Below are positions 42,833 to 51,748 of a stretch of 52,067 nt of DNA, in pieces. The notes beneath the pieces were generated by a model. The model searched no databases and was not told the origin of the DNA. It saw nothing but the letters and a program-made list of their open reading frames with translations. This DNA is from Gemmatimonadaceae bacterium. Lineage in GTDB: Bacteria > Gemmatimonadota > Gemmatimonadetes > Gemmatimonadales > Gemmatimonadaceae. Made by a program: the position numbers and the translations under genes. The stretch lies in the NCBI GenBank assembly GCA_022843265.1, contig JALHNZ010000023.1, positions 1-52,067 on the forward strand, written 5' to 3'. Numbering within the stretch: the first letter of the stretch is position 1; each line of letters opens with the position of its first letter.

Positions 42833-45622
42833 ATGCGTGCACAACCCACTACTACTGCGTTTAACGACGGCGTCATCGCCGAACAGTTCGAACGCTACCG
42901 TCAGGATCCCTCCAGCGTCGACGAGAGTTGGCGCCAGTATTTCCGGACCGCCGAATCGCTGTTCGGCGGCGGAGCGCCTGCCGTGCCGAATGCTTCGCCC
43001 GGTACGGCCGATGTCGCGTATTTGCGAAAGGTTGCTGCCGCATCCTCGCTGGTGCAGGCGATTCGCAACTACGGGCATCTGGCGGTACAGGTAGACCCAC
43101 TCGGTTCCCCGCCAAGTGGTGCGATCGAGCTGACGCCGGAGTTCCACGGCATTACCGAAGCGGACCTGTCGCTCATTCCTGGCACGGCGATTGATGACGA
43201 GCGGTTCGAGAACGTCACGGCGACAGAAGTTGTGGCGCGCAAGCGTGAGGTGTACCAGCAAGCGCTCGGCATCGAAGTGTGGCACATCGAAAATGACGAC
43301 GAGCGCAACTGGTTTCGTGCGCAGTTTCGTTCCGGCCACATTGTGCGCCCGCTCAGCGTGGAAGAAAAAAAGGCGGTGCACCGTCGGTTGTGTGAAGTAG
43401 ACGGTCTCGAGCGTTTTCTCGGTCGCGCGTATACCGGTTACAAGCGTTTCTCCATCGAAGGCACGGATGCGCTGGTGCCGATCCTTGATGAGATTATCGC
43501 GGAATCGGTGCAGGCTGGCGCGCGCGAAGTCGTGATCGGCATGGCGCATCGTGGACGCTTGAACGTGCTCACGAACGTGATGGGCAAGCCGTACGAAGCG
43601 CTGTTCGGCGAGTTCGAAGGCCGACACAAAACGGGCGGCGAAGCGGGTACGGGCGATGTGAAGTATCACCTTGGATTCGAAGGCCAGAAGCGTCTGCTCG
43701 GCCGCGATGTGATGTTGCGTCTTGTGCCCAATCCATCGCATCTCGAGGTGGTGAATCCGGTGCTCGAAGGCGTCGCTCGCGCGCATCAGCGCGTGCGCGG
43801 CGAAGCGCCCGGTACACGCGACGAACTGTCCGTCGTGCCCGTGTGCATTCACGGTGACGCGGCGTTTCCGGGCGAAGGCGTGGTGGCGGAAACGTTTAAT
43901 ATTTCGGCGCTCAACGCATATCGCACGGGTGGCACGATTCACGTGATCGTGAACAATCAGGTGGGATTCACGACTGATCCGAGCGACGCGCGCAGCACGT
44001 ATTACTCTTCAGATCTGGCCAAAGGTTTTGAAGTTCCGATTTTCCATGTGAACGGCGACGATGCCGAGGCGTGCATCAAAGCGGTGCGTTTGGCGTGCGC
44101 GTATCGCACGCGTTTTCGCAAGGACGTGTTGATCGACCTTGTTGGGTATCGTCGTCACGGTCACAACGAGGGTGACGAACCCACGTACACGCAGCCCGAG
44201 TTGTACCAGCGCATCAAGGCACATCCCACCGTGCCTCAGGCGTGGGCAAAGCGGTTGGCCGCCGAAGGCGTGTTGACCGCCGAAGAAGCAACGGCGGTTG
44301 AGAATCAGGTCATGAGCGCGTACGCTGAGCGACACACCGCGTTCAAGGCGTCACTCGCGGGCTCTGAGTCGCACGCGCCGTGGCCGGAAGAGCCGGCGGA
44401 GGCACCACGTCCGGTCGTGACCGAGGTGCAGGCGGAACGTTTGATCGCGATCAACGAAGCGTTGCTGCGTTGGCCCGCTGACTTCACCGCACATCCGCGT
44501 CTTGCGAAGCAGTTGGAGCGTCGCCGCGAAGCCATGGGCCCTGAAGGCGGGATCGATTGGGGACATGCCGAGGCGCTGGCGTTCGGTTCACTCATCAGCG
44601 AAGGCGTATCAATTCGATTGACGGGTCAGGACGCGGAGCGTGGCACCTTCTCGCATCGTCACAGCGTGCTCAACGATGTGGAGACGGGTCGCAAGTACGC
44701 ACCGCTCGCGCACTTGCCCGGCGCAGCCGCGGCGTTTGAGGTGTACAACTCGGCGCTGAGCGAAATGGCGATTCTCGGATTCGAGTATGGCTACAGCACA
44801 GCGGCGCCGGACACGCTCGTGTTGTGGGAAGCGCAATTCGGTGACTTCGTGAACGTGGCGCAGCCGATCATCGATCAGTTCATCATTGCCGACCGTGCAA
44901 AGTGGGGACAGGACTCTGGTGTGGTGTTGTTGCTACCGCACGGCTACGAGGGGCAGGGTCCCGAGCATTCGAGCGCGCGGCTGGAGCGTTTTCTGCAGTC
45001 GGCCGCGGAAGGCAACATGAGTGTGGCGTATCTCACCACGCCGGCGCAGTACTTCCACATGCTGCGTCGTCAGGCGTTGCGTCGCCCGCGTCGTCCGCTC
45101 GTGCTGATGCAACCGAAGTCCATGTTGCGCCTGCCGCAGGCGGCGTCAAAGCTGATGGAGTTGTCGAACGCTGGTTTTATGCCAGTGATTGACGATCCGA
45201 TCGCATCGCAGCGCCGGGACGAAGTGCGTCGCATTGTGTTCTGCAGTGGCAAGATTTATTACGACATGGCACTCAGCGAAAAGCGTCACGCGGGCGTGGC
45301 GATTGTGCGCGTGGAAGAGCTGTATCCTTGGCCGCACGCGGAGATTCAGCGTGTGATGGATCTGTACCCGGCGATCGAGGAAGTAGTGTGGGCGCAGGAA
45401 GAACCCAAGAACATGGGCGCGTGGACGTTTGTGCAGCCGCGTCTTCGTGTGTCGGCGGGTGCAACAGTCGGTGTGCGCTACATTGGCCGACCGGAGCGCG
45501 CGAGCCCTGCTGAGGGCTACACGGATGCGCACAATGCCGAGCAGGCGCGCATCGTGAATGCGGCACTGAATGTGAGTGAAGTGACAGCTGAGCCGAGAGC
45601 TCAGGCACATACCGGACAGTGA
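42833..45622 (+). CDS. sucA: 2-oxoglutarate dehydrogenase E1 component SucA
   Basis: A 929-residue thiamine-diphosphate enzyme that decarboxylates 2-oxoglutarate in the TCA cycle and passes succinyl to the E2 subunit. The N-terminal motif FEQFERYRQDPSSVDESWRQ-like lead (EQFERYRQDPSSVDESW) is characteristic. Catalytic regions include VVIGMAHRGRLNVLTNVMG, VPVCIHGDAAFPGEGVV, INVDGDDAEAC-like VNGDDAEACIKAVRLA, DLVGYRRHGHNEGDEP and LWEAQFGDFVNVAQ. Full family length. Neither sucB nor lpd follows; the next gene, for an exported PIG-L protein, overlaps its stop, an unusual neighbour for sucA. Confidence 0.96.
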   Translation: MRAQPTTTAFNDGVIAEQFERYRQDPSSVDESWRQYFRTAESLFGGGAPAVPNASPGTADVAYLRKVAAASSLVQAIRNYGHLAVQVDPLGSPPSGAIELTPEFHGITEADLSLIPGTAIDDERFENVTATEVVARKREVYQQALGIEVWHIENDDERNWFRAQFRSGHIVRPLSVEEKKAVHRRLCEVDGLERFLGRAYTGYKRFSIEGTDALVPILDEIIAESVQAGAREVVIGMAHRGRLNVLTNVMGKPYEALFGEFEGRHKTGGEAGTGDVKYHLGFEGQKRLLGRDVMLRLVPNPSHLEVVNPVLEGVARAHQRVRGEAPGTRDELSVVPVCIHGDAAFPGEGVVAETFNISALNAYRTGGTIHVIVNNQVGFTTDPSDARSTYYSSDLAKGFEVPIFHVNGDDAEACIKAVRLACAYRTRFRKDVLIDLVGYRRHGHNEGDEPTYTQPELYQRIKAHPTVPQAWAKRLAAEGVLTAEEATAVENQVMSAYAERHTAFKASLAGSESHAPWPEEPAEAPRPVVTEVQAERLIAINEALLRWPADFTAHPRLAKQLERRREAMGPEGGIDWGHAEALAFGSLISEGVSIRLTGQDAERGTFSHRHSVLNDVETGRKYAPLAHLPGAAAAFEVYNSALSEMAILGFEYGYSTAAPDTLVLWEAQFGDFVNVAQPIIDQFIIADRAKWGQDSGVVLLLPHGYEGQGPEHSSARLERFLQSAAEGNMSVAYLTTPAQYFHMLRRQALRRPRRPLVLMQPKSMLRLPQAASKLMELSNAGFMPVIDDPIASQRRDEVRRIVFCSGKIYYDMALSEKRHAGVAIVRVEELYPWPHAEIQRVMDLYPAIEEVVWAQEEPKNMGAWTFVQPRLRVSAGATVGVRYIGRPERASPAEGYTDAHNAEQARIVNAALNVSEVTAEPRAQAHTGQ

Positions 45623-48393
45623 TGATGCGTGATATGCACACAGCAGTACGAGGCGCCGCGGCTATTGCCGCGGCGCTTGTCGTGTACGGCTCAACCGTTC
45701 ACGCGCAAGCACCGCGCAGGCCAGTGCTCACGCGCGGGGTGCTTACCGCTCCGGCGGTAGGCGAGCCGGGGGACGTTGTGGTACAGCCGCGCGACCTCGG
45801 CGCCGTGGCGCTCGGGTCCGCGTTGCAGTCCCTGGGCACGACGGCGCGCGTGCTCATGATTGCGGCCCACCCTGATGATGAAGACACGCCGATTATTTCG
45901 TGGCTCGCGCGTGGACGTCAGGTTGAAACGGCGTATCTCTCGCTCACGCGCGGTGATGGCGGCCAGAATCTGATTGGCAATGAGCTTGGTGATCAGCTTG
46001 GTGTGATCCGCACTGAGGAGTTGTTGGCGGCACGAAGGATCGACGGCGGGCGTCAGTTCTTTACGCGCGCGTTCGATTTCGGGTTTTCGAAGAATGAAGT
46101 GGAGACGTTCGAAGCGTGGCCGCGCGACAGTATTCTGGGTGACGTCGTTCGCGTGGTGCGCGCGTTCAGGCCACACGTGATTGTGTCGGTCTTCAGTGGC
46201 ACACCGCGTGACGGGCACGGGCACCATCGCGTTGCGGGATTACTCGCGCGCGCGGTGTACGATCAGGCGGCCGACACCGCGGCTTTTCCCGTGCTTTCGC
46301 ACGGCCTGCCGTGGACGGTGCAAAAGTTCTATCGCAGTTCGCGATTTGCGCCAGATGAAATGACACTGCGCGTGAACGTGGGGGAGTACTCGCCGATGTT
46401 CGGGCGCAGCTACTCCGAAATTGCATCGGAAAGCCGTAGCCAGCACAAGTCGCAGGGCTTTGGCTCGTTGCAGCGCCGCGGGGCGCAGTGGGGGTATCTG
46501 CGTCGTGAAGCAACGCGCGCTCCAGCGCCTGAGGATGCACGGACAGAAGGTTCGATCTTTGACGGCATTGATACCACTTGGTCGGCGGTGACGCGCCGCA
46601 GCACGAATGTGCGCGTTCAAGCGTTCCTTGACAGCGCGGATGCAGCCTTTGTGGAGGCGCGTAACCGATATCGTGTGGATGGCCCGGATGCGATTGTCGC
46701 ACCACTCGCACGTGCTGTGCAGTACGTGCGCAGCGCACGTGATCTGCTCGGAGCGCGTCCGCCAGTGCGACATGCCGCAATGCCAGGATTCAGCGGGAGT
46801 CTCGTGAACGCCGCTGGCCTGAACATCAGCGACCTGCGGGAGCTACCGCCGCATGCTGATCCAGCGCTGTGGGACGCTGTGACGCTGACCGAGCAGCGTG
46901 CCTCGCTGGCGCTCACCCTCGCCGCCGGCGTTGCGGTTGAAGCTACTGCCGCACGCAGACTGTTGCCCATGTTTGAGCTGCGTAAAGGCGCCGCGCCGGA
47001 CACCATGGATGTGGCGATCACGGTGTACAATCGCGGGCGTCAGTCGCTGGTGCTGCACGGCACTGGCATCAACAACCCAAATACCGTCGCCGCGAGTACG
47101 CTTGTTGCGCCAGATAGCGCGGTCACCACGCGACTGTCCGCGCGCGCCAACTTGATCACCGCGCCGTGGTGGCGAACGAATGGTCGAGAAAGCGCGTACT
47201 TTCGTGCATCGATCGACGCCCGCGACGATGCTGAACGTCAACGGCAGAGTGAGTTGGCGGCCGTTGCCAGTGTGACGATCGCGGGCGTGCCGGTCTATGT
47301 GCGCGTCCCGGTTGTGAATCGTTTTGCGGATCCTGTGAAGGGCGATCAGCAGATTCCTGTGGCCGTAGTGCCGGGCATCACGATTGGCCTTGATCGCGGC
47401 GTGGAGTACGCGCGCGCGGGCGTGCCGATTGTACGTCGACTGCGCGTCAACCTGCTGTCGGCGTATCCATCGCCGCAGACCGTGTCGGTGGAGTTGAAGT
47501 TGCCGCCGGGGCTCGAAGCGGATTCCATGTCGCGCGAGCGCACATTGCTCCCCGATGTCGGACTGTCGATCACCTTCAACCTTCGCGGTACACTCCCCGA
47601 AGGCATGCATCAGTTGCAAGCCATCGCCGTGCACATGGGTCAGCCGGCGATGGCGGGCTACTACACCATCGCCTACGACCACATCACACCGCAACGAAAC
47701 TACACCGCGTCCGCGATGTACTTGTCGGCCGTGCCGGTGACGCTGCGCGCGGGGACGCGGGTGGGGTACATCGCGGGCGTGAGCGACGACGGTATCAGCG
47801 CGCTTCGGGCGCTTGATATCCCAACGGAAGAGCTTGAGCCCGCGCGCATCGCCAGCACCGATCTTTCGCAGTTCAGCGCCATCGTGATCGGACCGCGCGC
47901 CTACCAGGTAAGCGACGCACTCCGCGCGGCCAATCCGCGATTGTTTGCGTGGGCGCAGGCCGGTGGCACGCTGGTGGTGCAGTACGGACAGAATGAAATG
48001 CAGGAACCGGGTGTGATGCCGTACCCTGTGCAGCTCGCACGTCCCGCGGCGCGCGTCACCAATGAAAACGCGACCGTGCGGGTGCTCGACGCGAACGCTC
48101 CGTTGCTGCGCATTCCTAATCGCATTGGCGAAGCCGACTGGAATGCCTGGATGCAGGAACGCGCGTTGTACATGCCGAGCAGCTTTGATCCGCGCTATCG
48201 CACGTACCTTGGCATGAATGATCCCGACGAGGCGGAGAATCGGGCCGCGATTCTCAGCACACCGCTTGGTCGCGGACTGTACGTGTACACCTCGCTCGCG
48301 TTGTTCAGGCAGTTGCCGTTTGGCGTGCCGGGTGGTGCGCGGTTGCTCGTGAATCTGGTGAGTGCGAAGGGCAGTGACACGACGAGTCCGTAG
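45622..48393 (+). CDS. Exported PIG-L family deacetylase with C-terminal accessory domains
   Basis: About 923 residues. A signal peptide is evident (GAAAIAAALVVYGSTVHAQ). The PIG-L zinc domain (about 70-310) has MIAAHPDDEDTPIISWLARG with the His-Pro-Asp-Asp metal motif, LSLTRGDGGQNLIG and the metal His cluster in DGHGHHRVAG. Relatives remove N-acetyl groups from GlcNAc conjugates. The middle is beta-rich, and the C-terminal part from about 700 resembles a ThuA/glutamine-amidotransferase-like fold (GYIAGVSDDGISALRALDI, FSAIVIGPRAYQ, GGTLVVQYGQNEM). GTG-ATG-ATG lie in tandem at the start, the first overlapping the sucA stop. The substrate is unknown. Confidence 0.9.
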   Translation: MMRDMHTAVRGAAAIAAALVVYGSTVHAQAPRRPVLTRGVLTAPAVGEPGDVVVQPRDLGAVALGSALQSLGTTARVLMIAAHPDDEDTPIISWLARGRQVETAYLSLTRGDGGQNLIGNELGDQLGVIRTEELLAARRIDGGRQFFTRAFDFGFSKNEVETFEAWPRDSILGDVVRVVRAFRPHVIVSVFSGTPRDGHGHHRVAGLLARAVYDQAADTAAFPVLSHGLPWTVQKFYRSSRFAPDEMTLRVNVGEYSPMFGRSYSEIASESRSQHKSQGFGSLQRRGAQWGYLRREATRAPAPEDARTEGSIFDGIDTTWSAVTRRSTNVRVQAFLDSADAAFVEARNRYRVDGPDAIVAPLARAVQYVRSARDLLGARPPVRHAAMPGFSGSLVNAAGLNISDLRELPPHADPALWDAVTLTEQRASLALTLAAGVAVEATAARRLLPMFELRKGAAPDTMDVAITVYNRGRQSLVLHGTGINNPNTVAASTLVAPDSAVTTRLSARANLITAPWWRTNGRESAYFRASIDARDDAERQRQSELAAVASVTIAGVPVYVRVPVVNRFADPVKGDQQIPVAVVPGITIGLDRGVEYARAGVPIVRRLRVNLLSAYPSPQTVSVELKLPPGLEADSMSRERTLLPDVGLSITFNLRGTLPEGMHQLQAIAVHMGQPAMAGYYTIAYDHITPQRNYTASAMYLSAVPVTLRAGTRVGYIAGVSDDGISALRALDIPTEELEPARIASTDLSQFSAIVIGPRAYQVSDALRAANPRLFAWAQAGGTLVVQYGQNEMQEPGVMPYPVQLARPAARVTNENATVRVLDANAPLLRIPNRIGEADWNAWMQERALYMPSSFDPRYRTYLGMNDPDEAENRAAILSTPLGRGLYVYTSLALFRQLPFGVPGGARLLVNLVSAKGSDTTSP

Positions 48394-48421
48394 CGCCGTG
48401 AAGTCAACGCAGCGCGGGTTC

Positions 48422-50392
48422 ATGGTTCTAGACGCACGAGTTCCGTTGCGTGCGGAGGTGTGTGCGCTTGTGTGGCGCTGTGTTGCCGCGGTAACGACGG
48501 TGGTGGCGCCGATGTTGGTCATGAGCTGCTCGTCGCCCGCAGCGGATGTGTCGCCGTTATCGTATCGTGCGTTCGACGCGTTTTCGGCTGAGGAGATCAC
48601 ACGCGTTGTGGCCGCTGCGCGTGCGCGGTCCGAGGTCGCCCCGACTACGCGCGTCGTATCAGTCACTCTCGAGGAGCCAGATAAGACGCTGGTGCTCGCT
48701 GGCGGTGAAGTTGCGCGTGTTGCGCGCGTGCTCACGTACGATATGGCAGCCGATGTCACTGTGGAGACACGAGTGCACGTGGCCGATGGCCGCGTGCACT
48801 CGTCCGGAATCATTCCCGGGGTACAGCCGCTTCTCGGCGCGGCTGACGTGGTGCGGGCGAGTGCGATTGTCAACGCCGACGCGCGTTGGGTAGATGCGCT
48901 GCGACGCCGGGGAGTGACGGACCTTAACACGGTGTTTCCCGCCAGTTGGAGTGCGGGATATTTCGGTGACTCCACGCAGCGTGGACGATTGGTGCGTGTG
49001 ATCCCGTCGTTGCGTGAGGGCGCGCGTGACAATGTGTTCATGCGGCCAATCGAAGGCGTAGCGGCACTGGTGAACTTGACCAGTGGCCGCATTGAGTCGA
49101 TCACCGACGAAGAGATCGTGCCGATTTCGGCCGCGTCGCAATTTGGCGAGCTGGCCGAAAAGGCGTCGTCACCGCGCAACGAAGTGGTGAGCAATACCAT
49201 CGTGGTCACTGGTGGACATGTGCGCTGGCGGAACTGGCAGATGCACGTGTCGCCGGACTTGCGCGAAGGCGTGGTGCTGCACCGCGTGTCGTTCACCCAC
49301 GAGGGACGCGAGCGATCACTGCTCTATCGCGCGGCCGTTTCCGAAATGGTGGTGCCGTACGGTGATCCTGCGGCTGGCTGGTATGTGCGCAATCCCCTTG
49401 ATGCGGGCGAAATCGGACTGGGTCAGTTTACGCTCCCGCTTCGCGAAGGCGTCGATGTGCCGAATGGAGCAACGTTTCTTTCGGCGATGCTGGTCAACGG
49501 CGATGGAATACCTGTTGAGCGTCCGCGCGCAATCGCATTGTACGAGCGTGACGGTGGTTTGGCGTGGCGGTACATGGATTTGGCACGCCGTTCGCGGCAA
49601 CTCGTGATCGAATGGGTGTCCACCGTGGGCAACTACGAGTACGCGTTCGCCTGGATTTTTCACGAAGACGGTACGATGGAGCAGCGCACCACACTCACCG
49701 GCATTATGTCAGTGAAAGGCGCGACTCGCGCCACTGACAGCGCCGCTGCGCACGGACAGCGCGTGAGCGATCGGATCATCGCGCCGCATCACCAGCACTT
49801 CTTTGCGTTTCGTCTGGACGTAGATGTTGACGGTGCCGAGACGCATCGTGTACTCGAAGTGGATGCAATTCCGGCGACGGAGCATGATGTGCACAACAGT
49901 CGCGCAGAGGTGCACGCGCGCTCGCAGGTACTCAAATCCGAATTGAGCGCGCGCCGTATGACGGCGGGCGCAAGTGCCCGACGCTGGGTCGTGCAAAACA
50001 TCGGTGTGCGGAACTCGGTTGGTGAGCCCAGCGCGCTGAGCTTGCTTCCCGGGGAAAATTCGGCGCCGCTGGCCGACACCGCCGCCTGGATTCGCAAACG
50101 GGCGGGGTTCATTGACGCACAGTTGTGGGTCACGCCCTATCGCCGGAATGAGCTGTATGCGGCGGGCGACTTTCCCAATCAGAGTCGGGGTGGAGACGGC
50201 CTGCCTGCGTTTACGCGCGGGGACGCGCCGGTAGCGAATACCGATGTCGTACTCTGGTATGTGATGGGTATAACACACTTGCCGCGCACGGAAGACTGGC
50301 CGGTGATGCCGTCGCATGTGGCGGGGTTCAAGCTGGTGCCGACGGGATTCTTCTCGCAGAATCCGCTCGTGCGTGTGGACACGGCGCGTTAG
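48422..50392 (+). CDS. Copper-containing primary amine oxidase, predicted lipoprotein
   Basis: A 656-residue quinoprotein that oxidises primary amines to aldehydes, ammonia and hydrogen peroxide. The catalytic base is Asp315 (MVVPYGDPAAGW), the TPQ-forming Tyr405 lies in STVGNYEYAFAW, and the copper His residues are 457 and 459 in HHQHFF (or 456, depending on alignment) and 619 in THLPRTEDWPVMPSH. All key residues are present. The N-terminus ends a hydrophobic segment with the lipobox LVMSC, so it is probably membrane-anchored in the periplasm. The ATG at 48422 is preferred; a GTG at 48398 is possible. Bacterial relatives such as TynA use tyramine or phenylethylamine. Confidence 0.93.
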   Translation: MVLDARVPLRAEVCALVWRCVAAVTTVVAPMLVMSCSSPAADVSPLSYRAFDAFSAEEITRVVAAARARSEVAPTTRVVSVTLEEPDKTLVLAGGEVARVARVLTYDMAADVTVETRVHVADGRVHSSGIIPGVQPLLGAADVVRASAIVNADARWVDALRRRGVTDLNTVFPASWSAGYFGDSTQRGRLVRVIPSLREGARDNVFMRPIEGVAALVNLTSGRIESITDEEIVPISAASQFGELAEKASSPRNEVVSNTIVVTGGHVRWRNWQMHVSPDLREGVVLHRVSFTHEGRERSLLYRAAVSEMVVPYGDPAAGWYVRNPLDAGEIGLGQFTLPLREGVDVPNGATFLSAMLVNGDGIPVERPRAIALYERDGGLAWRYMDLARRSRQLVIEWVSTVGNYEYAFAWIFHEDGTMEQRTTLTGIMSVKGATRATDSAAAHGQRVSDRIIAPHHQHFFAFRLDVDVDGAETHRVLEVDAIPATEHDVHNSRAEVHARSQVLKSELSARRMTAGASARRWVVQNIGVRNSVGEPSALSLLPGENSAPLADTAAWIRKRAGFIDAQLWVTPYRRNELYAAGDFPNQSRGGDGLPAFTRGDAPVANTDVVLWYVMGITHLPRTEDWPVMPSHVAGFKLVPTGFFSQNPLVRVDTAR

Positions 50393-50457
50393 CTCAGCGG
50401 CAACGTTTACGCGCTCATTGGTATGCTTGAGCCCGGCACCGTCACAGTTTTCGCCTC

Positions 50458-50486
50458 TTGCACCTTCGCGCCGAAAATCGTATGGT
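50458..50486 (+). promoter_or_regulatory. Possible sigma-70 type promoter before the PEP-CTERM gene
   Basis: TTGCAC (50458-50463), a 17-base spacer and TATGGT (50481-50486), about 50 bases before the ATG. The -35 match is 3/6 and the -10 match 4/6, so it is only a candidate. The region from 50393 is the only sizeable gap in this run of exported-protein genes. Confidence 0.35.
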
Positions 50487-50534
50487 CGGTGTCCTACCTG
50501 AAGTGAACGCCTACCGATTTCCGCGAGGTCGCGT

Positions 50535-50729
50535 ATGAAAAAGTTTGCTGCTGCAGCTGTTGTGCTGGCGTTGTCGGCTGGGCCGTTGATGGCGGGTGGA
50601 GCGTCTCCATGCGAGGACTGCCCGATTAATGGGCCAGTCGCCGTCCCCGAACCCGCCACCATGGCCCTGCTCGCCGGTGGAGCCGTGCTGCTCGGCGCCA
50701 CCGCGTGGCGTCGTCGCAAGAACCGCTGA
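50535..50729 (+). CDS. Minimal PEP-CTERM sorting-domain protein
   Basis: A 64-residue precursor. Residues 1-20 are a signal peptide (MKKFAAAAVVLALSAGPLMA). A short body of about 17 residues follows with CEDC (Cys26 and Cys29). Then comes the sorting signal: VPEPATMALL with PEP at 38-40, a hydrophobic helix and the basic end WRRRKNR. A GAGG Shine-Dalgarno lies 6 bases before the ATG. Exosortase would cut near PEP, leaving almost only the CxxC peptide. No exosortase gene is in the window. It stands 14 bases before the cyclase-family gene, so the two may be one transcript. Confidence 0.85.
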   Translation: MKKFAAAAVVLALSAGPLMAGGASPCEDCPINGPVAVPEPATMALLAGGAVLLGATAWRRRKNR

Positions 50730-50743
50730 TCACACGTACCACC

Positions 50744-51667
50744 ATGAACACGCCGTCGCGCGCGCCTATTGTTCACGCGCCGCGACGGCGTGTTCTGCGT
50801 TCGCGTTATCCGCGTGCACAAGACACCGCGCGACCAACTGTTCGGAGTTCTGCGCGCCGTATGTCGCTCGTTGCAGCGTCGCTCGCCGTTCTCGCCGCCG
50901 CTTGCACCTCGCCAGAGCGTGCGCCAAGTATCGCCCCAGCGCTCGACCTCGCACGATTCTCAATGGTCGACCTTACGCACGCGTACAACGCGCAAACAAT
51001 CTTCTGGCCTACCGACACGAACCGTTTTACACTGCGCGAGCTCGCGCGTGGCAACACACCGGGCGGTTGGTTCTACTCGTCAAACGCGTTCACTTCGCCT
51101 GAGCACGGCGGCACACATCTCGACGCGCCCATTCATTTTCAGATTCAAGGGCGCACATCCGAGTCAATTCCGCTTGAACAGCTGATTGCACCGGCCGTCG
51201 TGATCGATGTGAGCGCACAAGCCGAAGCAAACGCCGACTACCTGCTCACCGCCGAAGACGTGCGCGCGTTTGAACAAGCACACGGCGCCATCACAGCCGG
51301 CACCATCGTGCTGCTCCGTACCGGCTGGAGCAAACGCTGGCCCGACCGCCGCGGCTACCTCGGCGATGACACGCCGGGCGACGCGTCAAATCTGCACTTC
51401 CCCAGCTTCGGTGCAGACGCCGCCCGGCTGCTGGTAGATGAGCGCGGCGTGGCCGCCATTGGCGCCGACGTGGCCTCCATCGACGGTGGACAGTCAAAGG
51501 ACTTCCAGGTGCACCGCATCGCCGCGCTCGCGAACGTGCCCGGGTTCGAAAACCTCACGGGACTCGAGGCATTGCCTGCCCGCGGCGCCTTTGTCATCGC
51601 GTTACCCATGAAGATCGAGGGCGGCTCAGGCGGCCCGCTGCGCGCTGTGGCGCTGGTCCCCCGGTAA
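50744..51667 (+). CDS. Cyclase-family (kynurenine formamidase-like) lipoprotein
   Basis: A 307-residue metal hydrolase of the cyclase/Arylformamidase family. The metal site motif HGGTHLDAPIHFQ (HxGTHxDxPxH) is intact; other family parts are SMVDLTHAYNAQTIFWPTD, VVIDVSAQA and VLLRTGWSKRW. The N-terminus ends with the lipobox AVLAAAC (Cys54), so it is likely a periplasmic lipoprotein, unlike the cytosolic kynurenine formamidases. From the ATG at 50744 the region before the hydrophobic core is unusually long (about 40 residues, basic); a start at 50861 would give a shorter signal. Substrate unknown. Confidence 0.87.
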   Translation: MNTPSRAPIVHAPRRRVLRSRYPRAQDTARPTVRSSARRMSLVAASLAVLAAACTSPERAPSIAPALDLARFSMVDLTHAYNAQTIFWPTDTNRFTLRELARGNTPGGWFYSSNAFTSPEHGGTHLDAPIHFQIQGRTSESIPLEQLIAPAVVIDVSAQAEANADYLLTAEDVRAFEQAHGAITAGTIVLLRTGWSKRWPDRRGYLGDDTPGDASNLHFPSFGADAARLLVDERGVAAIGADVASIDGGQSKDFQVHRIAALANVPGFENLTGLEALPARGAFVIALPMKIEGGSGGPLRAVALVPR

Positions 51668-51673
51668 CGCACC

Positions 51674-51699
51674 CAACGCCGCTGGCGCGAAGGGCGTTG
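51674..51699 (+). terminator. Possible hairpin after the cyclase gene
   Basis: CAACGCC (51674-51680) and GGCGTTG (51693-51699) can form a 7-bp stem with a 12-base loop just after the stop codon. There is no T-run, so it is a weak candidate. Confidence 0.3.
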
Positions 51700-51748
51700 A
51701 AAGGGTAGGCTCCATTGCGCCTCGCCCTCCTCTCATGACCCATCGACG

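Noticed and set aside
42779-43942. 387-residue open frame on the minus strand
   Set aside because: It is antisense to sucA, which is complete and conserved.
46843-49296. 817-residue open frame on the minus strand
   Set aside because: It is antisense to the PIG-L and copper amine oxidase genes, whose motifs are unmistakable. Its composition is Arg/Ser/Thr/Ala-rich without domains, as expected from a GC-rich antisense frame.
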